Shown: piece after piece, positions 1-8,550 of the stretch
Layout: the number at the start of each line of letters is the position of its first letter
How positions within the stretch are numbered: position 1 is the first letter of the stretch
Assembly (NCBI RefSeq): GCF_003243465.1
Contig: NZ_QFQZ01000034.1
Coordinates: 1 to 46,199 of the forward strand
Direction: 5' to 3'
Source: Caulobacter segnis
GTDB lineage: Bacteria; Pseudomonadota; Alphaproteobacteria; Caulobacterales; Caulobacteraceae
Length of the DNA: 46,199 nt
The notes under the pieces: generated by a model
What the model saw: the letters and a program-made list of their open reading frames with translations, nothing else
Databases searched by the model: none
What the model was told of the DNA's origin: nothing
Made by a program: the position numbers and the translations under genes

Positions 1-31
1 CCTCAACCAGCCAATCTGATCATCCTCAACC

Positions 32-77
32 GTCACGGATGTCTCCGAACACCTGTCACGGATGTCCCCGGTCTGAA
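32..77. repeat. Two tandem 23-bp repeats, possible insertion-sequence end
   Basis: The 11-mer GTCACGGATGT occurs at 32-42 and again at 55-65, so the period is 23 bp. The following bases (CTCCG versus CCCCG) are also similar. Tandem short repeats of this kind are usual at the ends of some insertion sequences where the transposase binds. No transposase gene is seen in the window, so this would be a solo end or the edge of an element lying to the left. The IS family is not identified. Confidence 0.4.
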
Positions 78-116
78 CAAACAGCAGGGGGAGAGGGAAG
101 TTAGTCCGACTAGGGT

Positions 117-270
117 CGAGGCTGTGTGAAAACTCCTGCTGGCCGCAAAACACCCTTAGCCACGCCCCTAAAAATCGCCAATCAGGCGCTCTGTGGCTCT
201 TAGCGGCCGGTCGGGACACGAAAGCTCTCCTTCGCGAGACATCTCAGCTCCGCGTTTCCACACAGCCTCG
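117..270. mobile_element. MITE-like element, 154 bp, with 17-bp terminal inverted repeats
   Basis: The left arm at 117-133 reads CGAGGCTGTGTGAAAAC. The right arm at 254-270 is its reverse complement with one mismatch in 17 (GTTTCCACACAGCCTCG). The 120-bp interior shows no convincing coding sequence. Matching terminal repeats with a short non-coding interior are the signature of a miniature inverted-repeat transposable element mobilised by a transposase elsewhere. I could not define a target-site duplication with confidence. A chance inverted repeat of this length is unlikely, but the mobile-element reading is inference. Confidence 0.5.
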
Positions 271-303
271 GTCGTTTCCAGTCTCCAGCCTAAATCCGGA
301 AAG

Positions 304-435
304 CCGACCTTCCCGGCGAATGCCGGGATCCAGATCGAACCCGTGAGAGCCCAACTCTTGAGCGCGGAGCGATATCGCATCACCCCCAGCCGCTCCGGAT
401 GAATCTGGGCCCCGGCATTCGCCGGGGAGGTCGGT
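304..435. repeat. REP-like composite palindrome, family A, copy 1
   Basis: The element opens with CCGACCTTCCCGGCGAATGC and closes with GCATTCGCCGGGGAGGTCGG, which are near-perfect reverse complements. Inside each arm is a smaller hairpin (CCCGGCGAATGCCGGG; CCCCGGCATTCGCCGGGG). A second copy lies at 38360-38488, with the same ends and the same inner phrase CGCTCCGGATGAATCTGGGC. It sits just downstream of the flhA stop codon. Such elements may act as transcript ends. No function is claimed. Confidence 0.75.
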
Positions 436-491
436 TTGTTGGAAACGTCAGTTCGGCTTGAGGCGCGTCTCGTCTTCGGCGAGCTCAGCCC

Positions 492-2594
492 CTACACCAT
501 CCCCACAGTCCGCAACCGCGCGCGCGGGTGGATCTCGTTCTGGCTCATCACCACGGTCTGGCCGCGGAAGCGCTCGATGATCGAGCGGACATAGGGGCGC
601 ACGCCGGGGCTGGTCAGCAGGACGGGGGACTCGCCGGCCAGGGCCGCGCGTTCGAAGGCGTCGCGGACGCCGCGGATGAAGTCCTGCAGGCGCGAGGGCG
701 GCAAAGCCAGCTGTTTGTCGTCGCCGGGACCGATCAGGCTCTCTGCGAAGGCCTGCTCCCAGTCGGCCGACAGGGTGATGATCGGCAGGGCGCCGTCGTC
801 GCCGCGATTGGCCCAGCACAGCTGGCGGGCCAGGCGGGCGCGGACCTGCTCGACCAGCAGGGTGACGGAAGCCGTGTGCGGCGCGGCCTCGCCGATGCCT
901 TCCAGGATCTGCGGCAGGTCGCGGATCGAAACGCGCTCGCGCAGCAGCGACTGCAGCACGCGCTGGACGGTGGCGGCGGTGGCCGTGCCCGGGATCAGGT
1001 CGTCGACCAGCTTCTTCTGCGTCTCGGGCAGCTCCTTCAGCAGCTTCTGGACCTCGGCGTAGGAGAGCAGGTCGGCCATGTTCTCCTTGAGGATCTCGGT
1101 CAGGTGCGTGGTCAGCACCGTGGCCGGGTCGACGACCGTGTAGCCCCGGAAGGTCGCCTCCTCGCGCAGGTCGTCGGCGATCCAGGTGGCCGGCAGGCCG
1201 AAGGCCGGTTCGCGCACGTGCTCGCCGGGCAGCTCCACCTGACCGCCGCGCGGGTCCATGCACATCAGCATGCCAAGCCGCACCTCGCCGGCGCCGGCCT
1301 CCATCTCCTTGATGCGGATGGCGTAGCCCTGGTTGGCCAGGCGCATGTTGTCCAGGATCCGGACCGGCGGCATGACGAAGCCGTACTCGCTGGCCAGGGT
1401 CTTGCGCAGGGCGCGGATCTGGTCGGTCAGCTTGCGGCCGTCCAGGTCGTTGATCAGGGTCAGCAGGCCGTAGCCCAGCTCGATCTTGACGTCGTCGATG
1501 GCGAGCGACGCGCTGATCGGTTCCTCCTCGGCCTCGGCCGGGGCGGCGGCCTCGAGGGCGGCGGGATCTATGGGCTTGGGCGCCTTGGCGTCCTGGATGC
1601 GCTTGTAGGCCAGGAGGCCCGAACCGACCGCCACGGCCGCGAACGGGATGATCGGCATGCCCGGGATCAGGGCCATGACGCCGGCCGAGGCCGAGACCAT
1701 GCCGAGCGCGGCCGGGTTCATCGCCAGCTGGGTGGTCAGGGCCTTGTCGGCCGAGCCTTCCACGCCGGCCTTGGACACGACCATGCCGGCCGCGATCGAG
1801 ATGATCAGGGCCGGGATCTGGCTGACCAGGCCGTCGCCGATGGTCATGATGGTGTAGGACGAGGCGGCCTCGCCGATCGGGATCTTGTGCTGCACCACCC
1901 CGATGATGATGCCGCCGACGATGTTGATGCCGGTGATGATCAGGCCGGCGATCGCGTCGCCCTTCACGAACTTGCTGGCGCCGTCCATGGCCCCGAAGAA
2001 CGTGCTTTCCTGCTCCAGCTCCTTGCGGCGCAGCTTGGCGCCTTCCTGGTCGATCAGGCCGGTCGACAGGTCGGCGTCGATCGCCATCTGCTTGCCGGGC
2101 ATGGAGTCCAGGGTGAAGCGGGCGGCGACTTCGGCGATCCGGCCCGAACCCTTGGTCACGACCATGAAGTTCACGACGATCAGGATGATGAAGACGATCA
2201 CCCCGATGACGAAGTTGCCCTGCATCATCAGGTGGCCGAAGGCCTCGATCACCGCGCCAGCGCCGCCCGTGCCCTCCTGGCCGTGACCGAGGATCAGGCG
2301 GGTCGAGGCGATATTCAGGCCCAGCCGGTAGAGCGTCGCGACAAGCAGCACGGTCGGGAACGAGGTGAACTCCAGCGGCTTCTTGATCAGGATCGCGGTC
2401 ATCAGGATCAGCACCGATCCCGTCACCGAAATGGCCAGCAGCAGGTCCAGCAGGAACGACGGGACCGGCAGGATCAGCAGGACGATGATGCCGACGACGC
2501 CCAGGGCCAGGCCCATCTCGCCGCGCAGGAACCCGTCCAGCAGCGACTTGGCGCTGGGCATCGAGCTTGCGGTCGGGGCGGCGGCTTCGGCCAT
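492..2594 (-). CDS. flhA: Flagellar biosynthesis protein FlhA (type III export gate)
   Basis: FlhA is the large inner-membrane component of the flagellar type III export apparatus. Its cytoplasmic domain docks chaperone-substrate complexes during rod, hook and filament export. The 700-residue length is normal for the family. The N-terminal half has several strongly hydrophobic segments from about residue 25 to 320. The FHIPEP-family signature region is visible at about 150-185 (AEVAARFTLDSMPGKQMAID). The C-terminal half is a soluble domain. The gene is the last of the minus-strand flagellar block, 137 bp after flbD. That gap contains a hairpin and a candidate CtrA-like site, so flhA may have its own promoter. 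An antisense ORF of 716 codons on the plus strand is a codon-bias shadow. Confidence 0.97.
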   Translation of the reverse strand: MAEAAAPTASSMPSAKSLLDGFLRGEMGLALGVVGIIVLLILPVPSFLLDLLLAISVTGSVLILMTAILIKKPLEFTSFPTVLLVATLYRLGLNIASTRLILGHGQEGTGGAGAVIEAFGHLMMQGNFVIGVIVFIILIVVNFMVVTKGSGRIAEVAARFTLDSMPGKQMAIDADLSTGLIDQEGAKLRRKELEQESTFFGAMDGASKFVKGDAIAGLIITGINIVGGIIIGVVQHKIPIGEAASSYTIMTIGDGLVSQIPALIISIAAGMVVSKAGVEGSADKALTTQLAMNPAALGMVSASAGVMALIPGMPIIPFAAVAVGSGLLAYKRIQDAKAPKPIDPAALEAAAPAEAEEEPISASLAIDDVKIELGYGLLTLINDLDGRKLTDQIRALRKTLASEYGFVMPPVRILDNMRLANQGYAIRIKEMEAGAGEVRLGMLMCMDPRGGQVELPGEHVREPAFGLPATWIADDLREEATFRGYTVVDPATVLTTHLTEILKENMADLLSYAEVQKLLKELPETQKKLVDDLIPGTATAATVQRVLQSLLRERVSIRDLPQILEGIGEAAPHTASVTLLVEQVRARLARQLCWANRGDDGALPIITLSADWEQAFAESLIGPGDDKQLALPPSRLQDFIRGVRDAFERAALAGESPVLLTSPGVRPYVRSIIERFRGQTVVMSQNEIHPRARLRTVGMV

Positions 2595-2664
2595 TCGGAA
2601 CCTTGGAACGGTGAAGGTCTAGCGGACCAGCGCTTGGAGCGATTTGCGGTCCGCGGCCATATCC

Positions 2665-2678
2665 TTAATGAAAATTAG
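2665..2678 (-). promoter_or_regulatory. Candidate CtrA-like half-site pair upstream of flhA
   Basis: On the minus strand the sequence reads CTAA-N6-TTAA, about 70 bp upstream of the flhA start. CtrA binds TTAA-N7-TTAA in Caulobacter and activates class II flagellar genes, which include the export apparatus. The spacer here is six rather than seven and one half-site has C for T, so the match is imperfect. The assignment rests on the position and on known biology of class II flagellar promoters. Confidence 0.35.
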
Positions 2679-2684
2679 CCATGT

Positions 2685-2714
2685 GCGGCGCCGGACCGAT
2701 GGTCGCGGCGCCGC
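2685..2714 (-). terminator. Strong hairpin between flbD and flhA
   Basis: GCGGCGCCG-GACC and GGTC-(G)-CGGCGCCGC pair as a 13-bp stem with one bulged G around a GAT loop. It begins 17 bp after the flbD stop on the minus strand. No T-run follows, so it may be a transcript-end stabiliser or an attenuator rather than a classical terminator. It separates flbD from the putative flhA promoter. Confidence 0.45.
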
Positions 2715-2731
2715 GGCATCTTGGCCTCGCC

Positions 2732-4099
<1,368 letters not shown>

Positions 4100-4167
4100 C
4101 TCTTACTCTCCCGAAGCTCTTCCGAGGGAAGAACCCAATCCCAGAATTTCCTTTGACGATCCGAGCC

Positions 4168-4500
4168 TTAGCTCTGGTCGCCGTCCTTGATGATTTCCGT
4201 CATGGTCACGCCCAGGCGCTCGTCGACGACGACCACCTCGCCGCGCGCCACCAGGCGGTTGTTGACGTAGATGTCGATCGCCTCGCCGACCTTGCGGTCG
4301 AGCTCCAGGATCGAGCCCTGGCCCAGCTGCAGCAGCTGCGCCACCGACATGTGGGCCCGGCCCAGCACGGCGGAGATGTTGACCGGGACGTCGAAGACCG
4401 GCGCCAGGTCCGAGGCGGTCTTGTCGGCGATCTCGACCGGCATTTCGGAGGCCAGCATCGCGCCGCCGAATTCGTCGAGGGTGAGGTTGTCTTCGGACAT
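4168..4500 (-). CDS. fliN: Flagellar motor switch protein FliN
   Basis: FliN forms the lower part of the C-ring and takes part in rotor switching and export. The 110-residue protein has a short acidic N-terminus (to about residue 35) followed by the SpoA/FliN domain. That domain shows the typical run PVNISAVLGRAHMSVAQLLQ and, later, VNNRLVARGEVVVVDERLGV. Its size is normal for short alphaproteobacterial FliN. It lies 15 bp after flbE and is probably cotranscribed with it. Confidence 0.95.
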   Translation of the reverse strand: MSEDNLTLDEFGGAMLASEMPVEIADKTASDLAPVFDVPVNISAVLGRAHMSVAQLLQLGQGSILELDRKVGEAIDIYVNNRLVARGEVVVVDERLGVTMTEIIKDGDQS

Positions 4501-4515
4501 CGGTGTCAGCCTCGC

Positions 4516-5154
4516 TTATGAGAACATGGGTTCGGCGTGGAGGCCTTCAGCGGCGATCGCCGCCTCCAGCGCTTCGGCGACACGCTGGGCGGCGCCGCTG
4601 GGATCGAAGGCCGCGCGGCCCTCGCCCCAGTCGAAGGTGAAGGCGGCCGGCGGCATGGCGCCGTCGGCCCGGGCGACGATCTGGCCCTGGTAGCCGATCT
4701 GGGCGGCGACCGTTTCCAGCGCCTGCTGGGTGCGCTCCTCCATCTCGGGGGAAACCCGAACGAAGATGCGCGGCTGGGCCTCGACCTCGCGGGCGAGCGC
4801 CTCCAGGGCCGCCGTGACCGGGGCCTCGGGAAAATTGACCAGGGCCGCGTCGGCGATCTTGCGGGCGCAGGCCAGGGCCAGCATGGCCGCGCCTTCGCGA
4901 TGCTCGTGGGCGACGTGGGTCAGGGCGCCGAAGGCTTCGCGCACGGCGCCGGCGATGTCGGCCAGGGCGTGGGCGGCGTCCTGCTCGGCGCGCGCCACGG
5001 CCGAGCGCTCGCCCTGCGCGTAGGCCTGGGCCTTGGCCGCCTCGACCTCTTCGGGCGTGAAGTTCTTCTTCACCTTCGGCGGCTCGTAGGCCACGCCGCC
5101 GCGATCGTCGAAGACGGTGTCGAAAGCGAACTTGCGAGGGGGTGTGTCGATCAT
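4516..5154 (-). CDS. flbE: Flagellar assembly protein FlbE (FliH-like)
   Basis: The gene sits between fliG and fliN, where Caulobacter carries flbE. FlbE is related to FliH, the regulator of the export ATPase FliI. The 212-residue product has an N-terminal region rich in charged residues and alanine from about 33 to 75 (an amphipathic helix typical of FliH) and a mixed C-terminal domain. No enzymatic motif is seen. The assignment rests mainly on gene order and general FliH-like character. It is 10 bp from fliG and 15 bp from fliN, which supports one operon. Confidence 0.85.
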   Translation of the reverse strand: MIDTPPRKFAFDTVFDDRGGVAYEPPKVKKNFTPEEVEAAKAQAYAQGERSAVARAEQDAAHALADIAGAVREAFGALTHVAHEHREGAAMLALACARKIADAALVNFPEAPVTAALEALAREVEAQPRIFVRVSPEMEERTQQALETVAAQIGYQGQIVARADGAMPPAAFTFDWGEGRAAFDPSGAAQRVAEALEAAIAAEGLHAEPMFS

Positions 5155-5164
5155 GCCATCCGCC

Positions 5165-6181
5165 TCAGTAGATCAGCTCGTCTTCGGTGCCCGAGCCGGC
5201 CAGCATGATCTCGCCCTTGGCGGCGAGATCCTTGGCGACCTGGACCATGCCCACCTGGGCGGCGTCGACGTCCTTCAGGCGCACGGGGCCCATGCTGTCC
5301 ATGTCCTCGCGCATGATCTTGGCCGCGCGCTCGGACATGTTCGACATGAACATGTCGCGCAGCTTGTCCGAGGCGCCCTTCAGCGCCAGGGCCAGCTGTT
5401 CCTTCGGCGTGCTGCGCAGCAGGGTCTGGATGCCGCCGGGGTCCAGCTTCGACAGGTCCTCGAACACGAACATCAGGGCCCGGATGCGCTCGGCCGCCTC
5501 GCGGTTGCGCTCTTCCAGGGCGGCGATGAAGCGGGCCTCGGTCTGGCGGTCGAAGTTGTTGAAGATCTCGGCCATCATCTCGTGGCTGTCGCGCTTCGAG
5601 GTGCGGGCCAGGTTCGACATGAACTCGGTGCGCAGAGTCATCTCGATCTTGTCGAGGATCTCGCGCTGCACCGGCTCCATGCGCAGCATCCGCGTCACGC
5701 ATTCCAGGGCGAAGTCTTCGGGGAGGCAGGCCAGCACGCGGGCGGCGTGGTCGCTCTTCACCTTCGACAGCACCACCGCGACGGTCTGCGGGTACTCGTT
5801 CTTCAGATAGTTGGCGAGCACGGCCTCGTTCACGTTGCCGAGCTTGTCCCACATGGTCCGACCCGCCGGACCGCGGATCTCCTCCATCAGGGCGTCGACC
5901 TTGTCCTGCGGCATGAACGAGGCCAGCAGGCGCTGGGTCTGCTCGTACGAGCCCATGATCGCGCCGGTCGAGCTCATGCCCGAGACGAACTCGACCAGCA
6001 GGTCTTCGACCACCGAGGCCGACACCGTGCCGAGGCCCGCCATGGCCTGGGACACTTCCTTGATTTCCTCGTCGTCCAGGGCTTCCCAGATGCGGGTGTG
6101 ATCCTCGCCCAGGGCCAGCAGCACGATGGCCGCCTTTTCAGGCCCCGACAGCTTCTGGACGTCGTTGACTGCGACTTTCAT
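5165..6181 (-). CDS. fliG: Flagellar motor switch protein FliG
   Basis: FliG couples the MS ring to the C-ring and interacts with the stator MotA through a charged C-terminal helix. The 338-residue length is standard. The N-terminal domain starts with the typical LSGPEKAAIVLLALGED (12-28). The middle domain carries the Glu-His/Pro-Gln surface as EYPQTVAVVLSKV. The C-terminal domain has the conserved LALALKGASDKLRDMFMSNM run followed by alternating charged residues (ERAAKIMREDMD). It lies 5 bp after the fliF stop, so translation is probably coupled. Confidence 0.97.
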   Translation of the reverse strand: MKVAVNDVQKLSGPEKAAIVLLALGEDHTRIWEALDDEEIKEVSQAMAGLGTVSASVVEDLLVEFVSGMSSTGAIMGSYEQTQRLLASFMPQDKVDALMEEIRGPAGRTMWDKLGNVNEAVLANYLKNEYPQTVAVVLSKVKSDHAARVLACLPEDFALECVTRMLRMEPVQREILDKIEMTLRTEFMSNLARTSKRDSHEMMAEIFNNFDRQTEARFIAALEERNREAAERIRALMFVFEDLSKLDPGGIQTLLRSTPKEQLALALKGASDKLRDMFMSNMSERAAKIMREDMDSMGPVRLKDVDAAQVGMVQVAKDLAAKGEIMLAGSGTEDELIY

Positions 6182-6186
6182 GGCCG

Positions 6187-7836
6187 TCAGCTCGACTCAT
6201 GGAGCCAGTTGCGCAGGATCGCGACCGACTCTTCGGGGTGCTTTTCAACGAACTCCGACACCCGCTTGATCGACGAGGCCTTCACCTGGCCTTCGATCTT
6301 GGCGATGTCGATCCGGGCGTCGATGTCGCTGACCGGGCCGGCGATCGCCAGCGGCTCGCCGCTCTCGTCGACCACGACCTGCTGCTGGGTGCCGTCCGAC
6401 AGGGTGATCATGCGGGTGACCGGCTGGCCGGGGCTCGGCAGGGCGGCGGTGACGTTGGGCTCGGACAGGTTCTTGATGAACGGGCGGACGGCGAACAGCA
6501 GGATCAGGATGGCGACGATCCCCAGAACGCCAAGCTCGGCGAAGCGCATGATGTCGTTCTTGTCGAAGCCCGACAGCAGACCCTGCTTCTCAAGGCCCTG
6601 GTCCTCGGGTTGCGGGAACTTGATGTTGGTGACCTTGACCTGGTCGCCGCGGGCGGCGTCGAAGCCTACGGCGGTCTTCACCAGGTCCTCGATCTGCTGG
6701 ATCTCCTGGGCGGTGCGCGGGGTGTAGGCGCCAGGCTTGCCGTCCTTGCCGGGAGGGGCCGTGACGCCGTCGATGGCGACCGCCACCGCAACCTTCCGGA
6801 TCGTGCCCGGCTCCTGGACGGTGGTCTTCACCGACTTGGAGATCTCGTAGTTGGTGACGCTTTCGTTGGCCCCGGCGCGCGAGCCCAGCTGCTGGAAGCC
6901 GCCCGCGCCCTGCCCCGGCACGTTGGCGGCCGCCGTCGTGCCCGAGTTGTCCTCGTTCTTGTTTTCCTGGCTGTTCGACTCGTTGGTGCTTTCCGACCGG
7001 ACCACCTGGCCATCGGGATCGAAGCGCTCTTCCTGGGTGGTGACGCGGTTCAGGTCGAGGTCGGCGGTGACGTTGACGCGCGCCTTGCCCGGGCCGAGCA
7101 CGCCTTCGATCATGTCCTTGACGGTCTTGGCGATGCGGGCCTCGGCCTCGACCTTGCGATCCTGGGCTTCCTTGCCGGCCAGGCTGTCGTCGCTCGGCGC
7201 CGACAGGGTCTTGCCGTGCTGGTCGATGACCGCGACCTTCTCGGCCTTCATGTTCGGCACCGACGACGAGACCAGGTTCTGGATCGCGTGGACCATGTCG
7301 GTCGAGGGCTCGCGCGAGCCGACGCCGATGGTGACGGCGGCGGAAGGCTGCTCGGCGTCCTCCTCGAACAGCTGGCGCTTGGGCAGAACGAGGTGCACGC
7401 GCACGCTGTTGACGCCCTGCATGGCCTTGATCGTCCGCTCCAGCTCGCCCTGCAGGGCGCGCTGGCGGTTCAGCTGCTGGACGAAGTCGGTCTGGCCGAG
7501 CGCATTGCCGCCGTCGAAGATCTCGTAGCCGATCGAGCCGGAGCTCACGAGCCCCTTGCCGGCGACCATCAGGCGGGCGCTGGCGACCTTGTCGCGCGGC
7601 ACCAGGATGGTCGAGCCGTCGCCCTTGGTCTCGAACTTGATGCCCGCCTGGCTCAGCGCCTGGGTGACGTCCGAGGCCTCTTTCAGGTCTAGGTTGGAAT
7701 AGAGCAGCTCATTGGGCTCGCGCCCCATGAACATGATGAGGGCCACCAGCACGGCCACCACACCGGCGCCGACGCCCAGCATCGCGGCCAACCGACCGAC
7801 GCCGAACCTCTGAATCGAACCCAGAAAGCTTTCCAC
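6187..7836 (-). CDS. fliF: Flagellar MS-ring protein FliF
   Basis: FliF builds the membrane/supramembrane ring, the first structure of the basal body. It has a transmembrane helix near residues 15-38 and a second near the C-terminus (about 440-465). Between them are the YscJ/FliF ring-building domains (LYSNLDLKEASDVTQALSQA is typical) and a Ser/Asn-rich segment (TNESNSQENKNEDNSG). The last 30 residues form the FliG-binding tail. I chose the GTG at 7836 (549 residues) because AGGGGATGGGG lies just upstream; an in-frame ATG at 7857 would add seven residues. fliF heads a five-gene operon and is the expected target of CtrA activation and FlbD repression. Confidence 0.95.
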   Translation of the reverse strand: MESFLGSIQRFGVGRLAAMLGVGAGVVAVLVALIMFMGREPNELLYSNLDLKEASDVTQALSQAGIKFETKGDGSTILVPRDKVASARLMVAGKGLVSSGSIGYEIFDGGNALGQTDFVQQLNRQRALQGELERTIKAMQGVNSVRVHLVLPKRQLFEEDAEQPSAAVTIGVGSREPSTDMVHAIQNLVSSSVPNMKAEKVAVIDQHGKTLSAPSDDSLAGKEAQDRKVEAEARIAKTVKDMIEGVLGPGKARVNVTADLDLNRVTTQEERFDPDGQVVRSESTNESNSQENKNEDNSGTTAAANVPGQGAGGFQQLGSRAGANESVTNYEISKSVKTTVQEPGTIRKVAVAVAIDGVTAPPGKDGKPGAYTPRTAQEIQQIEDLVKTAVGFDAARGDQVKVTNIKFPQPEDQGLEKQGLLSGFDKNDIMRFAELGVLGIVAILILLFAVRPFIKNLSEPNVTAALPSPGQPVTRMITLSDGTQQQVVVDESGEPLAIAGPVSDIDARIDIAKIEGQVKASSIKRVSEFVEKHPEESVAILRNWLHESS

Positions 7837-7897
7837 GAAGCCCCATCCCCTGATCAACCGCCCCGACGGGGGCGACCGGCGAACGCGAACGAAGCGC

Positions 7898-7903
7898 TTG
7901 CCG
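7898..7903 (-). promoter_or_regulatory. Candidate FlbD (ftr-like) site in the fliF leader
   Basis: On the minus strand CGGCAA occurs here, about 60 bp upstream of the fliF start and just downstream of the TTTACC/GGTAAA palindrome. The same hexamer occurs twice between the divergent sigma-54 promoters near 13126-13163. In Caulobacter FlbD is known to repress fliF from a site near its promoter (ftr4). The hexamer alone is weak evidence. Confidence 0.35.
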
Positions 7904-7913
7904 GTAGGCAGGA

Positions 7914-7933
7914 TTTACCCAGTACAAGGTAAA
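7914..7933 (-). promoter_or_regulatory. Inverted repeat in the fliF promoter region
   Basis: TTTACC (7914-7919) and GGTAAA (7928-7933) form a perfect 6-bp inverted repeat with an 8-bp centre, about 80-100 bp upstream of fliF. CtrA half-sites resemble TTAAC, and fliF is a CtrA-dependent class II gene in Caulobacter. This is the best candidate for the CtrA/promoter region, although it does not match TTAA-N7-TTAA. Confidence 0.4.
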
Positions 7934-7985
7934 CGAGGCGTTTATATTTGGCGGCGCGGGCGACACGCCGGGGCGCCAAAACGTC

Positions 7986-8013
7986 GCGGCCGCGCCCGGG
8001 AGGGCGCGGCCGC
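7986..8013 (-). terminator. Rho-independent terminator downstream of sciP
   Basis: GCGGCCGCGCCC and GGGCGCGGCCGC form a perfect 12-bp stem around a 4-nt loop. On the minus strand it lies about 90 bp after the sciP stop and is followed by GACGTTTTGG, a short T-run. It would separate sciP transcripts from the fliF promoter. Confidence 0.65.
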
Positions 8014-8101
8014 TGAACGTCGTCTAACCCTTTTGGCGCAAGGCTTTCAGGGTGTTCGATGCGAGCAGGGACGGTCAAGGCGACGCACTCCCCGCTCCTC
8101 G

Positions 8102-8383
8102 TTAACGATACTGCTGGATCCGCGTGGTCCGCAGCCCGGCCATGCCGTGCCGGTCGATCGACTGCTGCCAGGCGAGGAATTCCTCGTTGGTCAGCTTGTA
8201 GCGATCGCACGCCTCGTCCAGCGAGAGCAGGCCCCCGCGAACAGCGGCCACGACCTCGGCCTTCCGCCGAATGACCCAACGCTGGGTTTCCGGCGGCGGC
8301 AAATCCGACAGGGTAAGCGGCGCGCCGGTGGGCCCGATCACATACTTCTCACCCCGGCTGTTTGTGCGCTGCTGTTGCAACAT
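8102..8383 (-). CDS. sciP: CtrA inhibitory protein SciP (DUF1153)
   Basis: SciP is a small helix-turn-helix protein that binds DNA and CtrA and blocks CtrA-activated transcription in early G1 Caulobacter cells. The start at 8383 (MLQQQRTNSRGEKYVIGPTG) gives 93 residues, the known SciP size. An upstream in-frame ATG at 8404 would add seven unlikely residues. Visible features are the PTGAPLTLSDLPPPETQRWV block and a trihelical DNA-binding region with RKAEVVAAVRGGLLSLDEAC and YKLTNEEFLAWQ. It sits between fliF and flgE, as in C. crescentus, and is followed by a terminator. In known biology CtrA activates sciP, so it forms a feedback loop that also covers the flagellar genes. Confidence 0.95.
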   Translation of the reverse strand: MLQQQRTNSRGEKYVIGPTGAPLTLSDLPPPETQRWVIRRKAEVVAAVRGGLLSLDEACDRYKLTNEEFLAWQQSIDRHGMAGLRTTRIQQYR

Positions 8384-8502
8384 GGCTTTACGCCTTTCCC
8401 ACAACCATCACTGTTGGAGGCCACTATAGGAGCCGCCCAATAACAGCGGCTTAATTCCAATAGTAAAGAAAGGCCTAAAACAATACGGTTTTAGCACTCC
8501 GC

Positions 8503-8523
8503 CGTGTCTCAACCTGAGACACG
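8503..8523. repeat. Perfect 9-bp palindrome between flgE and sciP
   Basis: CGTGTCTCA and TGAGACACG flank a 3-nt centre (ACC). It lies 28 bp after the flgE stop and 120 bp before sciP on the minus strand. No T-run follows on that strand, so it is a poor classical terminator. It could be a transcript-end hairpin or a binding site for a dimeric regulator of sciP. Confidence 0.6.
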
Positions 8524-8527
8524 AGTA

Positions 8528-8541
8528 TTAAAGAAGGTTAA
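8528..8541 (-). promoter_or_regulatory. TTAA-N6-TTAA, CtrA-like site upstream of sciP
   Basis: The minus strand reads TTAACCTTCTTTAA. Both half-sites match the CtrA half-site TTAA, but the spacer is six instead of seven. sciP is CtrA-activated in Caulobacter. The site is about 145 bp from the sciP start, which is far for a core promoter, and it directly follows the flgE stop. A weaker TTAC/TTAA pair occurs nearer the gene at 8451-8466. Confidence 0.3.
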
Positions 8542-8550
8542 ATCCTATGA

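Noticed and set aside
168..402. Small ORFs at the left edge
   Set aside because: They fall across the MITE-like and REP-like elements and have no support as genes.
528..2678. 716-codon plus-strand ORF antisense to flhA
   Set aside because: It is the codon-bias shadow of flhA; the protein is Asp/Gly/Gln/Arg-rich with no domain, while flhA on the other strand is certain.
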